DNA of 64,000 nucleotides from Clostridia bacterium (GTDB lineage: Bacteria > Bacillota > Clostridia > Oscillospirales > Acutalibacteraceae): positions 1-64,000 of the forward strand of contig JAILMJ010000102.1 in NCBI GenBank assembly GCA_024692685.1. The letters run 5' to 3'. Position numbers and translations under genes: made by a program. The notes under the pieces are model-generated. The model did not search any database. It was not told where the DNA came from and was given only the letters and a program-made list of their open reading frames with translations. This document shows positions 36,675-45,020 of the stretch, in pieces. Position 1 is the stretch's first letter. Each line of letters begins with the position of its first letter.

Positions 36675-37550
36675 TTACAAATATTTTATTTCGTTCTTAT
36701 TTTCGATTTTATCAATCATACTTCTGCCGACTTCTCTCATAAAAACCAGGGCCGGCTTCAACAGATCGTTGGGAAATTTTTTAAGAAAATTATCAGCCTC
36801 ATATGTGAAATGCCCTTTGTAATCAGTTTCTTTCAAAGCGGAAATAACAGAATCCCAATCCATATCTCTGGTATAAGGAAGAGTGTGACTGTCTTCGACA
36901 AAATTATTATCGTGAATATGGAGGCACCCAAGCCTTTCTCCGCCCAATTTTCTTATCATATCGGCTGCGTCTTCACCTACAAGTCCGCAGTGACCTAGGT
37001 CAAGGCAGGCGGTGAAGTTCTTTTTACCGAGTGCGTCAACATATTTATTAAATTCATCCGGAACGGAACATACATTGGGCTTAATCTTATTCTTAAAGCC
37101 TCTGCCCCACATATTCTCAACGGCAATTTTAACACCGTATTCCTCTGCAAAGGGTTCAAGAGAATGATACAGTTCCATATTCCTTTCAAACTTATTATGT
37201 TTGTAATATACAGGATGAATAACTATTATCTTTGCATTGAGAATGCCGGCAATTTCAATGCTTCTTTTGACTTTCTCAAACATTTCTTTATTATATTTTT
37301 CATTTTTATGTATTGCGGTTGGAAAGGGAGCGTGGGACTGCTCAAAAGTTTTACCGTATGACTTTACAATGTCGGATAATTGCCTTGCAAATCTTTCATA
37401 ATCTGCGGTATTCAAAACATAATTCGGGTTGGACCTCATATTAAACATAGAATAATCCAAACCGTCAAAACCGCTTTCGCAAATCATCCTGACTGCGTTT
37501 AAATCTCCGAACCTCTGAGACAGGGCTTCAGTTTGAGTAATCAGTTTCAA
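36675..37550 (-). CDS. TIM-barrel sugar phosphate isomerase/epimerase-like protein
   Basis: The 291-residue product has the xylose-isomerase-like barrel fold with the metal ligands in order: Glu in AVENMWG, Asp in CLDLGHC, His in CLHIHDN and Glu in TYEADNF. The start is the TTG at 37550, with GGAAGGTG 6 bases before it; the GTG within that site is not the start. It is unlike the other barrel protein (12932-13705) except for the fold. It lies 24 bases after recO and 56 bases before GH27, so it links the housekeeping operon to the glycan genes. Confidence 0.83.
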   Translation of the reverse strand: MKLITQTEALSQRFGDLNAVRMICESGFDGLDYSMFNMRSNPNYVLNTADYERFARQLSDIVKSYGKTFEQSHAPFPTAIHKNEKYNKEMFEKVKRSIEIAGILNAKIIVIHPVYYKHNKFERNMELYHSLEPFAEEYGVKIAVENMWGRGFKNKIKPNVCSVPDEFNKYVDALGKKNFTACLDLGHCGLVGEDAADMIRKLGGERLGCLHIHDNNFVEDSHTLPYTRDMDWDSVISALKETDYKGHFTYEADNFLKKFPNDLLKPALVFMREVGRSMIDKIENKNEIKYL

Positions 37551-37574
37551 AAAAAACACCTTCCGGTAAATAGA

Positions 37575-38309
37575 TTATGAAATAACAGACTTATAAAAGT
37601 TCAATGTTTTGAATTCCTTTTTTGTTTGAGCCAGAAGGAAAGATTCACAAAGATGAGAGAATCCGAGCATATCATCCGGTGAAAGCGCAAATGAATACAT
37701 CCTGTCAACCGGATTATATATTACGAACCTCAAAGCGGTAAGAATACCCGCAGAAATTCTTTTGCCGTTCCCGGAACAGTCACGGCAGGTAAATCTTCCT
37801 GAATTCAGGTTAAAAAAGACATCACCGGAAGGACTCTTTCCGCAGGAGGAACACGCTTCCACATTGGGGGCAAACCCGGCGATGGAAAGAAGTTTGAGCT
37901 CTGTAACCGCTTTAATAAATTCTCTGCTTCTTTTCTCATTCTGTAAAAAAGACAGGGAGTTGAGAATAACTCTGAGCGACTCCGATGACGGCTCTCCTTC
38001 GGGAATCAGTTCAAGAGCCAACGAACAGAAATACTGACCGAGGGCAAGTTTTTCAATATCGTTTCTCAAGCCGAAGAAAACTTCAATTACTTCGGCCGAA
38101 TCTATGATATAACTGTTATTCCCCGTATATACCGAAAAATCGGAATATGATAAGAGCTGAGTTGACGACTGCATTTTGCTGTTCATCTTTTTTGCTCTGT
38201 TGGCAAAAGCTCTTATCACTCCGTAGTCATCGGTAAGCAAAGTGACTACTCTGTCGCTTTCGCCTATGTCGCTCACTTTAAGAACAAGTCCTTTTGTGTG
38301 TATAGCCAT
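37575..38309 (-). CDS. recO: DNA repair protein RecO
   Basis: Recombination mediator that, with RecR, loads RecA onto single-stranded DNA. The 244-residue protein has an N-terminal OB-fold (TKGLVLKVSDIGESDRVVTL) and a helical C-terminal domain with a four-cysteine zinc site (CSSCG and CRDC, about residues 145-170). The ATG at 38309 follows the era stop with a GAGGT site. era-recO adjacency is conserved in Bacillota. Confidence 0.95.
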   Translation of the reverse strand: MAIHTKGLVLKVSDIGESDRVVTLLTDDYGVIRAFANRAKKMNSKMQSSTQLLSYSDFSVYTGNNSYIIDSAEVIEVFFGLRNDIEKLALGQYFCSLALELIPEGEPSSESLRVILNSLSFLQNEKRSREFIKAVTELKLLSIAGFAPNVEACSSCGKSPSGDVFFNLNSGRFTCRDCSGNGKRISAGILTALRFVIYNPVDRMYSFALSPDDMLGFSHLCESFLLAQTKKEFKTLNFYKSVIS

Positions 38310-38317
38310 TATATACC

Positions 38318-39205
38318 TCAATCAAGACCGAAATTATGAATCAGGCCTTCTCTGTTTCGCCAGTCTTCTTTGACTTTAACCCAGCATTGGAGATTAATTC
38401 TGCAATTAAAGAATGTTTCCATTTCCTTACGCGCAGCGGTGGAAATCCTTTTTAGCATACTGCCGCTCTTGCCGATGATAATACCTTTATGGCTTTCTTT
38501 TTCGCAATAAATCAGGGCTTCTACATCCATAATATCGCTTTGGGGTCTTTCCCTCATTTTTTCGATACTCACGGCAACACCGTGCGGGATTTCCTTATCA
38601 AGAAGCATAAGCATTTTTTCCCGTATCAGTTCTGAAGCAATTACCCTTTCGGGCTGATCGGTCAGAGTATCGTCGGGGAAAAAATGAACCGAATCATACG
38701 CAAGTTTAACAAGTTCTTCAATTATAACATCGGTATTGTCTTTTTTCAGCGCACTGACAGGAACAACGGCCTCAAAATCATACAGCGAGGTAAACCTGAT
38801 TATCTTTTTCATCAGTTCTTCTTTGTCTTTTACGAGGTCCGTTTTATTGAGCGCAAGAATTACAGGCGCTCCTTCTCTTTTCAGTTTTTTAAGCAATTCG
38901 ATTTCGGGCTCTGCGACATTACCCTGAGCCTCGGTCACAAATAGGCAGGCGTCCATTCCTTTGATGCCCTCGCCGACCGCGTTAATCATTTTTTCGCCGA
39001 GTTTATTCTTTGGTCTGTGATATCCCGGGGTGTCAGTGAAAACAAGCTGGGTATCACCGACCGTCAGAACACCCATAATTCTGGTACGGGTAGTCTGAGG
39101 TTTATTTGTAACTATAGCAATCTTCTGACCGAGAATCGAATTAAGCAATGATGATTTTCCGACATTCGGACAGCCGACAATTGCAATAAAAGCAGTTTTA
39201 CTCAT
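38318..39205 (-). CDS. era: GTPase Era
   Basis: Essential GTPase that binds 16S rRNA and assists 30S assembly. The 295-residue protein has the P-loop GCPNVGKS at 11-18, the switch region TTRTRIMGV, G3 DTPGYHRP, G4 NKTD and a C-terminal KH domain with GIIIGKSGSMLKRI. An AGGTGA site precedes the ATG. It lies in the usual ybeY-dgkA-era-recO order. Confidence 0.96.
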   Translation of the reverse strand: MSKTAFIAIVGCPNVGKSSLLNSILGQKIAIVTNKPQTTRTRIMGVLTVGDTQLVFTDTPGYHRPKNKLGEKMINAVGEGIKGMDACLFVTEAQGNVAEPEIELLKKLKREGAPVILALNKTDLVKDKEELMKKIIRFTSLYDFEAVVPVSALKKDNTDVIIEELVKLAYDSVHFFPDDTLTDQPERVIASELIREKMLMLLDKEIPHGVAVSIEKMRERPQSDIMDVEALIYCEKESHKGIIIGKSGSMLKRISTAARKEMETFFNCRINLQCWVKVKEDWRNREGLIHNFGLD

Positions 39206-39250
39206 TCAGATCACCTGGTCAGCCTAAACATATGTCAAGGCATAATATAA

Positions 39251-39739
39251 TCATTTTTTCTCGGCGGTTTTGCGATTCTTTATAATCGGAGGAAGAAAAA
39301 TAAACAACAAACTGAGAACAAGACTGATAATCAGAATCACAAGCATATACAAATGAGTTCTGTAATAAGCAAACATCGCTCTGAAAGCCTCAGGTTGATA
39401 CATTATTACTATACCCGCGATAACACTGAATACTGCCGCTATAAGTACTGCTCCGGCGGCACTGTCCTTGGCAATTCTCGCAAGAGGTTTATACTCCGTT
39501 GTCACAAGGTCAACCGTTCTCTCTATTGCGGTGTTTACCGCCTCAAGACTGAGGACAAGAGCGCAAAGACCGAGAAGAACTGCAATCTCCGCATTTGATA
39601 CCTCAAAAAAATCAAAAACTTTCAAAAAACCGAACATATAAGCAGTAAAGCAAAGGTGAATTCTCATATTTCTTTCATTTGCAAAACAGAAAAAGATACC
39701 CTTGCCTGCATAAGAAAATCCTTTAATCAATTCCTTCAT
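39251..39739 (-). CDS. dgkA: Diacylglycerol/undecaprenol kinase family membrane protein
   Basis: The 162-residue integral membrane kinase has the signature SLEAVNTAIERTVDL and KDSAAGAVL, with three hydrophobic segments of the DgkA fold plus a C-terminal extra segment (LYMLVILIISLVLSLLFIF). In Gram-positive bacteria this family mainly phosphorylates undecaprenol for cell-wall lipid carrier supply. Its length exceeds the usual 120-135 residues because of the additional helix at about 130-152. GGAG precedes the ATG. Confidence 0.9.
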   Translation of the reverse strand: MKELIKGFSYAGKGIFFCFANERNMRIHLCFTAYMFGFLKVFDFFEVSNAEIAVLLGLCALVLSLEAVNTAIERTVDLVTTEYKPLARIAKDSAAGAVLIAAVFSVIAGIVIMYQPEAFRAMFAYYRTHLYMLVILIISLVLSLLFIFLPPIIKNRKTAEKK

Positions 39740-39744
39740 TGTTA

Positions 39745-40242
39745 TTACTCCATATAATAGCTTTCGTTCCTTTTTAGCCCGAGCTTTGTAAGCACAGTCT
39801 CCTCTTTTTCCCTCATTCTGACCTCTTCAAGGCCGCCGTTAACATGGTCATAGCCAAGCAGATGAAGCATAGAATGAACAATCAGAAAGCCTATTTCCCT
39901 CTCAAGTGAATGCCCGTATTCTTCCGCCTGAGCAACAGCGTGAGGAACAGAAATCACAATATCGCCGAGCAATTTTGCCCCGGTATCATAGTTGATATCA
40001 TAAACTCCGTTTTCGCCTAAAGGGAACGAAAGAACATCGGTAGATGAATCTATTTTTCTGAATTCATTGTTAAGTTCCCTTATCCTTTCGTCGTCAACAA
40101 AGGTGACGCTGACTTCCGCCTTACCGTCAAATTCTTCTTCAAGCAAAACAGCGGTACAACAGCGGCGGCACAATAATTTTATACCCGTCGGGACCTTAAC
40201 TGAACCTTCCCTGGTTATAATCACTTTAACAATTCCGGTCAT
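39745..40242 (-). CDS. ybeY: Endoribonuclease YbeY
   Basis: Single-strand-specific RNase that acts in 16S rRNA 3'-end maturation and ribosome quality control. The 165-residue protein has the zinc motif HSMLHLLGYDH with His123, His127 and His133, and the upstream SSTDVLSFPL and GDIVIS motifs. The ATG overlaps the phoH stop by four bases (ATGA). The first 20 residues include an Arg/Lys-rich start that could be trimmed if an internal start is used. Confidence 0.94.
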   Translation of the reverse strand: MTGIVKVIITREGSVKVPTGIKLLCRRCCTAVLLEEEFDGKAEVSVTFVDDERIRELNNEFRKIDSSTDVLSFPLGENGVYDINYDTGAKLLGDIVISVPHAVAQAEEYGHSLEREIGFLIVHSMLHLLGYDHVNGGLEEVRMREKEETVLTKLGLKRNESYYME

Positions 40243-41204
40243 TTTTTGCTTCGCTCCTCGATGCTTTTCTCATAAGCCTTGATGATGTCCTGAACAAGTT
40301 TATGACGGACAACGTCTTTTTCATTGAATTTTACTATACCGATACCTTCAATATTCTTGAGAACTCTCATTGCTTCTTTGAGGCCGGACCTTTTTCCGTC
40401 AGGCAAATCAATTTGTGTGATATCACCGGTAACAACCATTCTGGAGTTAAATCCGAGGCGGGTAAGGAACATTTTCATTTGTTCGGAAGTGGTGTTTTGA
40501 GCTTCATCAAGAATGATAAAACTGTCGTCGAGCGTTCTGCCCCTCATATAGGCGAGAGGCGCAACTTCAATATCGCCCCTCTCCTGGTGCCTCTGAAAAT
40601 TATCGGCACCGAGCATATCAAAAAGTCCGTCATAAAGCGGACGCAGATACGGATCGACTTTCTGCTGAAGGTCTCCGGGCAGGAAGCCGAGCTTCTCGCC
40701 TGCTTCAACCGCAGGTCTTGTAAGAATAATTCGGTTCACTTCCTTGGCTCTGAAAGCTTTGACTGCCATAGCAACGGCAAGGTATGTTTTACCGGTGCCG
40801 GCAGGACCTATACCGAGCGTTATAGTATTGTTTCTGATGCTTTCTATATATTTTTTCTGACCGAGAGTCTTCGGCTTGACGGGCTTACCCTTGGCGGTGA
40901 TGCAAACACAGTCGCCCGTCATTTCTTCAAGTTTATCCTCGTTACCTTCATTAACAAGCGAAATAACGTAACGTACATTTTGGTCGCTGAGCGACTCGCC
41001 TTTGTTAATCAGCATAAGCAATCCGTTAATTGCCCTGACACCTTTCTGGACGTTTTCAGCTTCGCCGGTCACTTTGAGATCCGATCCCCTGCTGATAACC
41101 TTGACGTCAAACTCCCTTTCTATCATTTTTATGTTTTCGTCAAATGAGCCGAACAGACCGACTGCCTGTTCCATTCTTTCAACGCTTATTATCTGCTCGA
41201 ACAT
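40239..41204 (-). CDS. phoH: PhoH family ATPase
   Basis: P-loop ATPase of 321 residues, thought to act in RNA metabolism with YbeY. An N-terminal KH-like region (residues 1-80) precedes the ATPase core with Walker A GPAGTGKT, Walker B FIILDEAQN and TGDITQIDLP. The ATG at 41204 is preferred, with GAGGTGG before it. It is the first gene of the phoH-ybeY-dgkA-era-recO operon and follows a recognisable promoter. Confidence 0.94.
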   Translation of the reverse strand: MFEQIISVERMEQAVGLFGSFDENIKMIEREFDVKVISRGSDLKVTGEAENVQKGVRAINGLLMLINKGESLSDQNVRYVISLVNEGNEDKLEEMTGDCVCITAKGKPVKPKTLGQKKYIESIRNNTITLGIGPAGTGKTYLAVAMAVKAFRAKEVNRIILTRPAVEAGEKLGFLPGDLQQKVDPYLRPLYDGLFDMLGADNFQRHQERGDIEVAPLAYMRGRTLDDSFIILDEAQNTTSEQMKMFLTRLGFNSRMVVTGDITQIDLPDGKRSGLKEAMRVLKNIEGIGIVKFNEKDVVRHKLVQDIIKAYEKSIEERSKK

Positions 41205-41257
41205 CCTGTCCACCTCTCAATATTTTCGCTCAAACTATCCCTATTATCTATCGAATT

Positions 41258-41286
41258 AATATACCACAAATTGATGAAATTGTCAT
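41258..41286 (-). promoter_or_regulatory. Promoter of the phoH operon
   Basis: On the - strand ATGACA (41286-41281), a 17-base spacer and TATATT (41263-41258). Each box matches consensus at five of six positions. The leader to phoH is about 45 bases. This unit would run to the terminator at 33675-33707, about 7.5 kb and eight genes. Confidence 0.65.
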
Positions 41287-41389
41287 CATTTTTTTGAATT
41301 TTATTTATTTGCATTTTCATATTATAGAGAATTTATAAAGATTTATAAAAAACAGCGTCCGGCACAGCAATATTTGGCACTGTAATCAA

Positions 41390-41418
41390 TTGACAATTTT
41401 ATTAAAATAGGATAAAAT
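41390..41418 (+). promoter_or_regulatory. Promoter of the glyS-decarboxylase operon
   Basis: TTGACA at 41390-41395, a 17-base spacer and TAAAAT at 41413-41418, five of six for the -10. The start point would be near 41425, so the leader before glyS is only about 28 bases. That leaves no room for a T-box riboswitch, which often controls glyS in Bacillota. Confidence 0.8.
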
Positions 41419-41452
41419 CAGATTAATAAATTATAATGCGGGAGAATCGGTT

Positions 41453-42835
41453 ATGTTAAAGAACGAAGAAAAATCAATGGAAAAAATTGTTGCCCTTTGT
41501 AAAAACAGAGGATTTATTTTTGCGGGCAGTGACATTTACGGCGGACTTGCCAACACATGGGACTACGGTCCGCTCGGCACCAGAATGAAAAACAATGTCA
41601 AAGACACGTGGAGAAAGCGTTTTATTCAGGAAAGAAAAAACAGCTACGAGGTCGACGCCGACATACTTATGCATCCCAGAGTGTGGGAAGCCAGCGGACA
41701 CGTTGCAAGTTTTTCCGATCCCCTGCTCGACTGCAAAGAATGTAAAATGCGCCACAGAGCGGATAATCTTATTGATGATTTCGACCCCGACGCACACGCC
41801 GACGGTATGACTAAACAGGAAATGTTTGAGTATATCAAGGCTCATTCCATACCCTGCCCTCATTGCGGGAAGCACAACTTCACTGAAATCAGGGAATTCA
41901 ATCTTATGTTCCAAACTTTCAGAGGAGTAACCAACGATTCCAAGAGCATTATTTATCTCAGGCCCGAAAACGCTCAGGGTGAATATGTTAACTATATGAA
42001 TGTTCAGCGGTCAATGAGAGCAAAGCTTCCGTTCAGCATCGGCCAGATCGGTAAGGCTTTCAGAAACGAAATTACCCCCGGCAATTTTACATTCAGGACA
42101 ATTGAATTTGAACAGATGGAGTTTCAGACTTTCTGCCGGGAAGGCACGGACAGCGAACTTTATGATTACTTCAAAGAGTACGGCCGTAAATACTTTATGG
42201 ATCTCGGTATTCCCGAAAGCCATCTGCGCTATCACGACCACGAGAAACTGGCACATTACGCAAAGGCTGCCTGTGATATAGAATTTCTCTTCCCGTTTGG
42301 CTGGGGTGAAATCAACGGCACACATAACCGTACCGATTTTGATCTTAAGAGACACCAGGAATACAGCGGAAAGAACCTTGAATACCTCGACCCCGAAACA
42401 AATGAAAAATTCATTCCTTACATTATAGAATCCACATACGGTCTTGACAGAACAATTCTTGCTCTGCTTTGCGAAGCTTACGATGAGGAAGTTATTGACG
42501 CGGAAAAGAATGATTCAAGAGTAGTTCTTCATTTAAATCCCGTTGTTGCTCCCTTCAAGGCAGCGGTACTTCCTCTCTCCAAAAAGCTCAGCGATGATGC
42601 AATGAAAGTATATGAGATGCTTCAGAGCGAGTTTATGGTTGACTTCGATGAAACGGGGTCAATAGGTAAGCGATACCGTCGCGAGGATGAAATAGGAACT
42701 CCGATTTGCGTTACTTTTGATTTTGATTCACTTGAGGATAACTGTGTTACGGTCAGAGACCGTGATACCATGCAGCAAGAAAGAATTTCCATTGATTCAC
42801 TCAAACAGTACGTTGCCGATAAAATCAATTTTTAA
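41453..42835 (+). CDS. glyS: Glycyl-tRNA synthetase, dimeric (alpha2) type
   Basis: Class II synthetase charging tRNA-Gly, 460 residues, of the single-chain type shared with archaea and eukaryotes and common in Bacillota. Motifs include GFIFAGSDIYGGLANTWDYG near the N terminus, RPENAQG, FRNEITPGNF, FEQMEFQTFC and the glycine site NGTHNRTDFDL. Cysteines in CKECK and CPHCG may bind zinc. A GGGAGA site precedes the ATG. The decarboxylase genes follow only 18 bases downstream without a terminator, so glyS appears to be cotranscribed with them. Confidence 0.95.
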   Translation: MLKNEEKSMEKIVALCKNRGFIFAGSDIYGGLANTWDYGPLGTRMKNNVKDTWRKRFIQERKNSYEVDADILMHPRVWEASGHVASFSDPLLDCKECKMRHRADNLIDDFDPDAHADGMTKQEMFEYIKAHSIPCPHCGKHNFTEIREFNLMFQTFRGVTNDSKSIIYLRPENAQGEYVNYMNVQRSMRAKLPFSIGQIGKAFRNEITPGNFTFRTIEFEQMEFQTFCREGTDSELYDYFKEYGRKYFMDLGIPESHLRYHDHEKLAHYAKAACDIEFLFPFGWGEINGTHNRTDFDLKRHQEYSGKNLEYLDPETNEKFIPYIIESTYGLDRTILALLCEAYDEEVIDAEKNDSRVVLHLNPVVAPFKAAVLPLSKKLSDDAMKVYEMLQSEFMVDFDETGSIGKRYRREDEIGTPICVTFDFDSLEDNCVTVRDRDTMQQERISIDSLKQYVADKINF

Positions 42836-42853
42836 CCAAAGGAAGAAGTCAAG

Positions 42854-44233
42854 ATGAAAGTAAATTTTACCGAAACAATTCTTCGCGATGCAAATCAATC
42901 CCTTATTGCCACGCGAATGCCGTTCTCAGTTTTTGAGCCTGTTCTTAAAACACTTGATAAGGCCGGATATTATTCACTTGAATGTTGGGGCGGCGCTACA
43001 TTCGACTCGTGTCTGAGATATCTGAATGAAGATCCTTGGGAAAGACTGCGCAAGATAAGAGAGGCCTGCCCTAACAGCAAACTGCAAATGCTTCTCAGAG
43101 GGCAGAATCTTCTCGGATATAAACATTATCCCGATGATGTTGTCAGACTTTTTGTCAAAAAAAGCATTGAAAACGGAATAGATATTATCAGAATATTCGA
43201 CGCGCTAAACGATGTCAGAAATATTGAGGTTGCCGTGGATGAAACTCTTAAAAACGGTGCTCACGCCTCAGGCACAATCTGCTATACCATAAGCCCCATT
43301 CACAACCTTGATAATTATGTTAAAACAGCAAAACAGATTGAAGCCCTCGGCGTTCAGTCCATATGCATCAAAGATATGGCCGGAATTATGAGCCCTAAAG
43401 AAGGTTATGACCTTGTCAAAGCATTGAAAGAAAACCTTAAGGTTCCTGTAGTTGTTCACACCCACTCGACAACAGGGCTCGGATTTATGACATTGCTTAA
43501 ATGTGTTGAAGCGGGAGCGGACGTAATTGATACGGCAATATCCTGCTTTTCCGGCGGAACATCTCAACCGGCAACCGAAACTCTTGTTTATACGCTTAAG
43601 CAGTTGGGGTACGAAGTGGATGTTGACGAAAAAATATGTAAAGAAATTAATGATTTCTTTAAGCCTTACAGAAACGAAGTCCTTAAGAGCGGACTTCTCA
43701 ATCCCGTCGTAATGGGAACACAGACCGACGCACTGATATATCAGATTCCCGGCGGTATGCTCTCAAATCTTGTCGCCCAGCTCACTGCTCAGAATAAACT
43801 TGATAAACTTGATGATGTTCTTCTTGAAACTCCGGAGGTAAGAAAAGATCTCGGCTATCCCCCGCTCGTTACTCCCATGAGTCAGATGGTCGGCGTTCAG
43901 GCGACCTCTAATGTTCTCAGCGGTGAAAGATACAAAAATGTTTCAAAAGAAGTTAAGAGTTACCTCAAAGGCGAGTACGGCAAAGCTCCCGGAGAGGTTA
44001 ATGAAGAACTCAGGAAAAAAGTTCTCGGTGATGAAGCGCCTTATGCGGGCAGATATGCCGATACGCTTGAGCCGGCAGTGGAAAAAGCCAGAGCCGAACT
44101 CGGAGACAGGGCAACCTGCGATGAGGATGTGCTTTCATACATCGCATTTCCGACTCAGGCCGAAGCGTTTTTTGAAAAGCGTGACGAAAAGAAAAAGAAT
44201 ACCTTCACATATTCGATAAAAAAAGTTGATTGA
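42854..44233 (+). CDS. oadA: Oxaloacetate decarboxylase alpha / carboxyltransferase subunit
   Basis: Transfers the carboxyl group of a 2-oxoacid, most likely oxaloacetate, to biotin. The 459-residue protein has the DRE-TIM-like barrel (ETILRDANQSL with metal ligand Asp12), the reactive Lys173 in CIKDMAG, and His202/His204 in VVHTHST. The C-terminal conserved carboxylase domain has ETPEVRKDLGYPPLVTP. Unlike classical OadA it has no fused biotinyl domain; that domain is the separate protein at 44617-45009. GGAAG precedes the ATG. It is the first of four genes of one complex. Confidence 0.92.
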   Translation: MKVNFTETILRDANQSLIATRMPFSVFEPVLKTLDKAGYYSLECWGGATFDSCLRYLNEDPWERLRKIREACPNSKLQMLLRGQNLLGYKHYPDDVVRLFVKKSIENGIDIIRIFDALNDVRNIEVAVDETLKNGAHASGTICYTISPIHNLDNYVKTAKQIEALGVQSICIKDMAGIMSPKEGYDLVKALKENLKVPVVVHTHSTTGLGFMTLLKCVEAGADVIDTAISCFSGGTSQPATETLVYTLKQLGYEVDVDEKICKEINDFFKPYRNEVLKSGLLNPVVMGTQTDALIYQIPGGMLSNLVAQLTAQNKLDKLDDVLLETPEVRKDLGYPPLVTPMSQMVGVQATSNVLSGERYKNVSKEVKSYLKGEYGKAPGEVNEELRKKVLGDEAPYAGRYADTLEPAVEKARAELGDRATCDEDVLSYIAFPTQAEAFFEKRDEKKKNTFTYSIKKVD

Positions 44234-44242
44234 GGTAAAAAA

Positions 44243-44620
44243 ATGACAGTAATATCTTTAGCCTCCATATATAAACCGGACTCGGTACTCAAGGTGTCTG
44301 AGGGTCTGCTTGTTTCAATTATGGGAATACTTGTCGTAATGTTGGAGCTCGCGCTTCTTGCGATTTTCATTCTTCTGATGGCAAAAGTTTTTAAAACAGC
44401 AGCAAAAAGAAAAAAAGCCGATATTGAAACCGCTGTGACAGAAAACAAACCGATTGGAACGCCTCTGGATGAAAAAAACTCCGAGGGAAAACTTGACCTC
44501 ATTGATGTTGACGAACCTACAGCCGCAGTTATCATGGCAATTGTCAGCGAACAGAGCGGCATTCCCCTCAACAGACTCAGCTTTAACTCAATCAGGAAAA
44601 TGGAGGAGAATAACCAATGA
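44243..44620 (+). CDS. oadG: OadG family gamma subunit of Na+-pumping decarboxylase
   Basis: The 125-residue protein has one transmembrane helix (about residues 18-45, [21 protein letters not shown]) followed by a charged linker and an acidic cytoplasmic tail with [19 protein letters not shown]. OadG proteins hold the alpha subunit on the membrane beta subunit. The linker lacks the His-rich zinc tail of the Klebsiella protein. It overlaps the biotin carrier gene by four bases. Confidence 0.85.
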   Translation: MTVISLASIYKPDSVLKVSEGLLVSIMGILVVMLELALLAIFILLMAKVFKTAAKRKKADIETAVTENKPIGTPLDEKNSEGKLDLIDVDEPTAAVIMAIVSEQSGIPLNRLSFNSIRKMEENNQ

Positions 44621-45009
44621 AATATATAGTTACTCTTAACGGAAAGAATTATGAGGTTGATGTTGACAAAACCGACGCTGTCATTACTTCGGTAACGCAG
44701 GCGGTTCCTGCACCTTCCGTTCCCTCTGCGGCTCCCGCCGCTCCGGCTCCCGCTGCAACTTCCGCTGCGTCAAACGCCGTACAGTCAAGCGCGGAAGGAA
44801 CAAAGGTTACCTCTCCCATGCCCGGTACAATTCTTTCCGTAAATGCCGCCGAAGGTAAATCGGTCAAGGCCGGTGATGTGCTCCTTATTCTTGAGGCAAT
44901 GAAAATGGAGAATGAAATTGCCGCGCCGTGTGACGGAACGGTTAAACAGTTGCTCGTTCAAAAGGGTTCGACAGTCGATACCGACTCAGTCCTTGCCGTC
45001 ATAGGTTAA
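44617..45009 (+). CDS. Biotin carboxyl carrier subunit of the decarboxylase
   Basis: The 130-residue protein carries the covalently bound biotin that shuttles CO2 from the alpha to the beta subunit. The biotinyl domain has the EAMKMEN motif with the acceptor Lys96. The first 25 residues form a small beta part, and residues of about 28-60 are a flexible Ala/Pro-rich linker ([15 protein letters not shown]), as in glutaconyl-CoA and methylmalonyl-CoA decarboxylases. The ATG overlaps the oadG stop. No biotin ligase gene is in the window. Confidence 0.93.
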   Translation: MKYIVTLNGKNYEVDVDKTDAVITSVTQAVPAPSVPSAAPAAPAPAATSAASNAVQSSAEGTKVTSPMPGTILSVNAAEGKSVKAGDVLLILEAMKMENEIAAPCDGTVKQLLVQKGSTVDTDSVLAVIG

Positions 45010-45020
45010 GGAGGATACCG

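Noticed and set aside
36643..36685. 8-base inverted repeat AATATTTG / CAAATATT with a long loop before the GH27 gene
   Set aside because: AT-only stem with a 27-base loop in an AT-rich region; chance is a sufficient explanation.
40302..41147. Long open frame (281 codons) on the + strand opposite phoH
   Set aside because: It lies wholly within a clear PhoH gene on the other strand, has no ribosome binding site, and its translation has no recognisable domain.
41300..41452. T-box riboswitch in front of glyS
   Set aside because: The promoter at 41390-41418 leaves a leader of about 28 bases, and no specifier stem or T-box sequence is seen. The hisS and aspS gaps are also too short.
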